DNA of 10,712 bases from Tieghemiomyces parasiticus. Lineage: Eukaryota; Kickxellomycota; Dimargaritomycetes; Dimargaritales; Dimargaritaceae. This document shows, one piece after another, positions 8,789-10,712 of this stretch; position 1 is the stretch's first letter; the number at the start of each line of letters is the position of its first letter. Made by a program: the position numbers and the translations under genes. The stretch spans positions 1 through 10,712 of the forward strand of contig JANBPT010001324.1 in the NCBI GenBank assembly GCA_027575765.1, read 5' to 3'. The notes under the pieces are model-generated. The model ran no database searches and was not told where the DNA came from. It was given only the letters and a program-made list of their open reading frames with translations.

Positions 8789-8990
8789 GTTATCCCCGCC
8801 GATCTTGAATGCTCTCTGCACAAGCCTGGGCCGTTTCCAGTCACCCATACGTGTGCTACTGGCATTACCGCCGCGTAAACTCTTGCGAGGGGAATGGAGC
8901 CATTATCATCAGCGCTCTACAAGTACCAAATCTAGTAAGGCAGCCGTCTGCCAATAGTCATTGCCCCAAGCCTAGCTTACCGGGGATAAC
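8789..8990. repeat. Inverted pair of GTTATCCCCG decamers
   Basis: GTTATCCCCG reads at 8789-8798 on the plus strand, and its exact reverse complement CGGGGATAAC reads at 8981-8990. A related CTATCCCC lies at 8755-8762. The second copy also forms the left arm of a local inverted repeat, GATAAC (8985-8990) with GTTATC (9000-9005) across a 9-base spacer. The core contains GATA and TATCCCC elements that could be factor-binding sites. Confidence 0.45.
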
Positions 8991-9031
8991 AAGGTCAGTG
9001 TTATCAGGAGAGGGGCCTCATTGGGCTTGTT

Positions 9032-9135
9032 TACCGCAATCCATGCCCTCACTACCGCAAACCGCCTTGGCAGCGTGATAGTGGAGCCGCTAACTATATT
9101 AATTTTCTCAGTACCTCCGGTCATGCCTACCGCAA
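9032..9135 (+). repeat. Three exact TACCGCAA octamers (motif cluster)
   Basis: TACCGCAA occurs at 9032-9039, 9053-9060 and 9128-9135. The last two extend to TACCGCAAA and both follow an ATGCC. Looser TACCGC or TACCGG copies lie at 8866 and 8978, all in the same orientation. They sit 130-235 bp upstream of the ATG at 9265. I noticed no other exact octamer in the window when reading through. A transcription-factor site array is the simplest reading. Confidence 0.5.
9090..9111 (+). promoter_or_regulatory. TATA-like element or 3' splice site upstream of the right-hand gene
   Basis: TATATTAA at 9095-9102 would serve as a TATA box. The same bases also read as a near-ideal fungal intron end: branch-like CTAAC (9090-9094), then TTTTCTCAG ending at 9111, with 18 nt from branch A to AG. 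A GTAAGG donor at 8935 would give a 177-nt leader intron, close to the 189 and 199 nt of the other two introns here. I cannot choose between the two readings from sequence. Confidence 0.4.
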
Positions 9136-9221
9136 ATCAGCTCTGCTCACCGCACCACGAAGGAATATCCCTCCCAAGCTTCCTCCATAGTGATCTAGTC
9201 TACGCGCTTTCATTCTCCTAA
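9123..9221 (+). CDS. Possible upstream ORF, 32 codons
   Basis: ATG at 9123 has G at -3, better than the main ATG at 9265, which has C at -3. It encodes 32 residues with no recognisable feature and ends in TAA 43 nt before the main start. If the mRNA begins upstream of 9123, for instance when the 8935-9111 stretch is spliced, this would act as a translational uORF. If the TATA-like element at 9095 sets the start site, it may be excluded. Protein function is not expected. Confidence 0.25.
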   Translation: MPTANQLCSPHHEGISLPSFLHSDLVYALSFS

Positions 9222-9264
9222 ATAACTCATACCCGCGCTTCCCTCCAACTCCACCCATTCCCAC

Positions 9265-10712
9265 ATGTCGTCGCCATACTCCAGCCGTCCGCCTTCGCCC
9301 CCTACTGAGATACCACCGATTCCTCGCCGGGCTCTTCACATTCTGTTCGAATCCCAGGAGAAGCTGACAGGAAAAACTGGTCCGTTTAACAGCGCCACTG
9401 GAGCAGCGGTGCGGTACGACAATCGGTTCCGGTCGCAAGGAACCAGCTCCTGTCACCATCCGCTCCCCTACATCTATTTCCAGGTCGAACGTCGCCGCCT
9501 ACAGATCCAGGGTGAACGACGGCAACGCGACCGGGTCGTTGCCTCCCGGTTGGCCAACTACGTCCCCGAACAGTTCGACACCTACGGGCCGCCCTCCATC
9601 GCCGGGCCCTGGGTCGACGTAGTGCCGCCTCCTGCCGGGACGGTAATTATTGATGACTCCTCATTAGCGCAGGCGTTGGCCAAAGCAAAAAAGCGAAGGG
9701 CGGAAGACGATGCGACTAGTAGCAATTCGATGGGGCCGTCCGGTCGACCAGGGCCTCGGTCGAAATCACGTAACAGGTGGTCCTCGTTTAACCCGCGCAA
9801 CTCGGCCCGCTCGCACAACGCACCCGAAACATCCTTGGCCGAGATGGACACGTTAGCCCCCGAATCACCGCCTTCGTGGGCGCACTTAGCTACCGCGGCG
9901 GAAGACGAGGACGAGCCTCTCGATGACTCTAGCGCCGACGATGTTGACCAAGTCGAGGTGCCTATCAAGGCCGAACCTGTTACCCCTCTACCCGACTCTC
10001 AGTGGCGGCCCGATGACCCTGCCCCATCCGCACCACATTCCTCCCTGGATGAGACCCACCCATATCGCTTCCAAAGGACCCTCCACGGCCACGAGCACTA
10101 CGCCGACACCACCGGCCGGCTCATCAACCTTAGTGTGGCCTTCTCGGAGACGGACCCCACTCCATACGAGGCCCCGTTCGTCGGGGGTACCTGCGGTGAA
10201 CCAACTTTTCGAATCTTGCGGCCCAAGACGGTTGTTAAAACGGAGGATACCACCACTTCCACCGACCCGCCAGATGCAGGGGAATGGGACGCGCGCTTTG
10301 GTCGACTAATCGATCCGAAGCTGAACAAAACATTGCCACCGGGCCTGTTTCGCCACGAGCTACCCTTACCATCTGGTGTAAGTTACCAGAGGTCACCTCG
10401 CAGATATTACGCTTCGTTCCCCCCCACCACCCTACCCTGTCCTATACGTGCGATACTTTAGTCCTACCTTCCACCTCGGTAAGAGACTAATTCGGATTAC
10501 ATCTAGACTCTAACGCACTCGCCTTCCAACCTTCTACGCGTCTTTTCCGCCCCTATATGCCGTTAGGACCTGCTACACGCCATGAACGGGGCCATATCCG
10601 AGTACATTTGCAAGACGAACCAAACCAAGCTCACCAAGGCCCTGGCCCCGACTGCCCTCGTTGCCTTGGGCATTTTGGCTCAGGAATACACCTACCTACT
10701 ACTGGATGACGG
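9265..10712 (+). CDS. Putative nuclear acidic protein, possible Rrn10-like UAF component, 3'-partial
   Basis: Exon 1 is 9265-10377 (371 codons) and exon 2 is 10567-10712, continuing past the right edge. ATG at 9265 is the first after an in-frame TAA at 9223. Residues 1-25 are Ser/Pro-rich; 71-97 basic and helical; AKAKKRRAED (138-147) a candidate nuclear localisation signal; 212-229 very acidic; IKAE (K235) and VKTE (K325) fit the SUMO consensus. After the splice, LPLPSG joins DLLHAMNGAISEYI, then a helix containing LAPTALVALGILAQEY. That arrangement (helix, basic linker, T-A-L-x-A-L-G-I-L helix) recalls, from memory, the C-terminal part of yeast Rrn10 of the RNA polymerase I upstream activation factor. 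This is low-confidence; yeast Rrn10 is much shorter, so this would be an N-terminally extended relative. A CTATTTCCAG at 9474-9483 resembles an acceptor, but the only in-frame donor (GTGCGG, 9409) is weak, so it is kept as coding. Confidence 0.68.
10378..10566 (+). other. Spliceosomal intron in the right-hand gene
   Basis: Donor GTAAGT (10378-10383) follows a complete GGT codon. Branch-like CTAAC lies at 10510-10514, then a pyrimidine-rich tract and an AG at 10565-10566. The intron is 189 nt, phase 0, with an in-frame TAG at 10459-10461 if unspliced. The downstream exon is open to the window edge and continues a helical protein. A 17-nt internal segment (10462-10478) between TTTAG and GTAAGA could be a microexon but would break the frame. 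Confidence 0.75.

Larger units (their letters stand above)
8101..9264. promoter_or_regulatory. Divergent intergenic region between pgk and the right-hand gene
   Basis: This 1.16-kb stretch has no convincing protein or tRNA gene. The pgk-side half (to about 8760) is GC-rich and purine-rich on the plus strand; the right half is AT-richer and full of short repeated motifs (see separate entries). Long open frames on the minus strand here (8057-8725, 8205-8636) are out of frame with pgk, overlap one another and are arginine/proline-rich, as expected of GC-rich non-coding DNA. Confidence 0.6.

Noticed and set aside
9345..9358. tRNA-like B box GTTCGAATCCC
   Set aside because: Within coding sequence of the right-hand gene, without a matching A box or cloverleaf arms.
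9409..9483. 75-nt intron inside the right-hand gene ending at CTATTTCCAG
   Set aside because: The acceptor looks good and the length keeps frame, but the only phase-compatible donor is GTGCGG, which is poor. The frame reads through without a stop.

Overview
The window looks like fungal nuclear DNA: GC-rich, mostly intron-poor genes of ordinary eukaryotic layout, with canonical GTAAGT...AG introns of roughly 190-200 nt and CT-rich leaders. It holds a fungal-type phosphoglycerate kinase and a fungal-type two-module membrane protein of the ArAE_2/FUSC (Brefeldin A-sensitivity-like) class. I cannot fix the clade from sequence alone; an early-diverging filamentous fungus is possible but is only an impression.

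Layout, left to right. (1) A large minus-strand membrane protein gene enters from the left edge and has its first visible ATG at 3786. Its long open frame stops artificially at 553. The real gene crosses a 199-nt intron (369-567) and continues to base 1, so its 3' end lies outside. (2) A 1.36-kb gene-free divergent promoter region (3787-5144) carries two adjacent perfect palindromes next to a CCAAT box, and a long C-rich tract able to form a G-quadruplex on the minus strand. (3) A plus-strand gene (5145-6485) encodes a proline-rich, probably nuclear protein with a Myb/SANT-like N-terminal helical domain and a charged C-terminal helix. (4) A 358-bp convergent intergenic region contains a (TA)10 tract. 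(5) A minus-strand, intronless, complete phosphoglycerate kinase gene (6844-8100) shows strong codon bias. (6) A 1.16-kb divergent promoter region (8101-9264) is rich in short repeated motifs: three exact TACCGCAA octamers, an inverted pair of GTTATCCCCG decamers and a direct decamer repeat close to pgk. (7) A plus-strand gene starts at 9265 and runs off the right edge through a 189-nt intron (10378-10566). It is acidic/proline-rich with two SUMO-type motifs and ends, as far as visible, in a helical segment that may belong to the Rrn10 family of RNA polymerase I upstream activation factors (tentative).

The genes do not form a functional cluster. They look like unrelated housekeeping or regulatory genes: glycolysis, membrane transport, and two putative nuclear regulators. 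I found no mobile element, CRISPR array, rRNA or tRNA gene, and no convincing undescribed system. The best leads are the splice-aware gene models at both edges and the motif clusters in the two divergent promoter regions.
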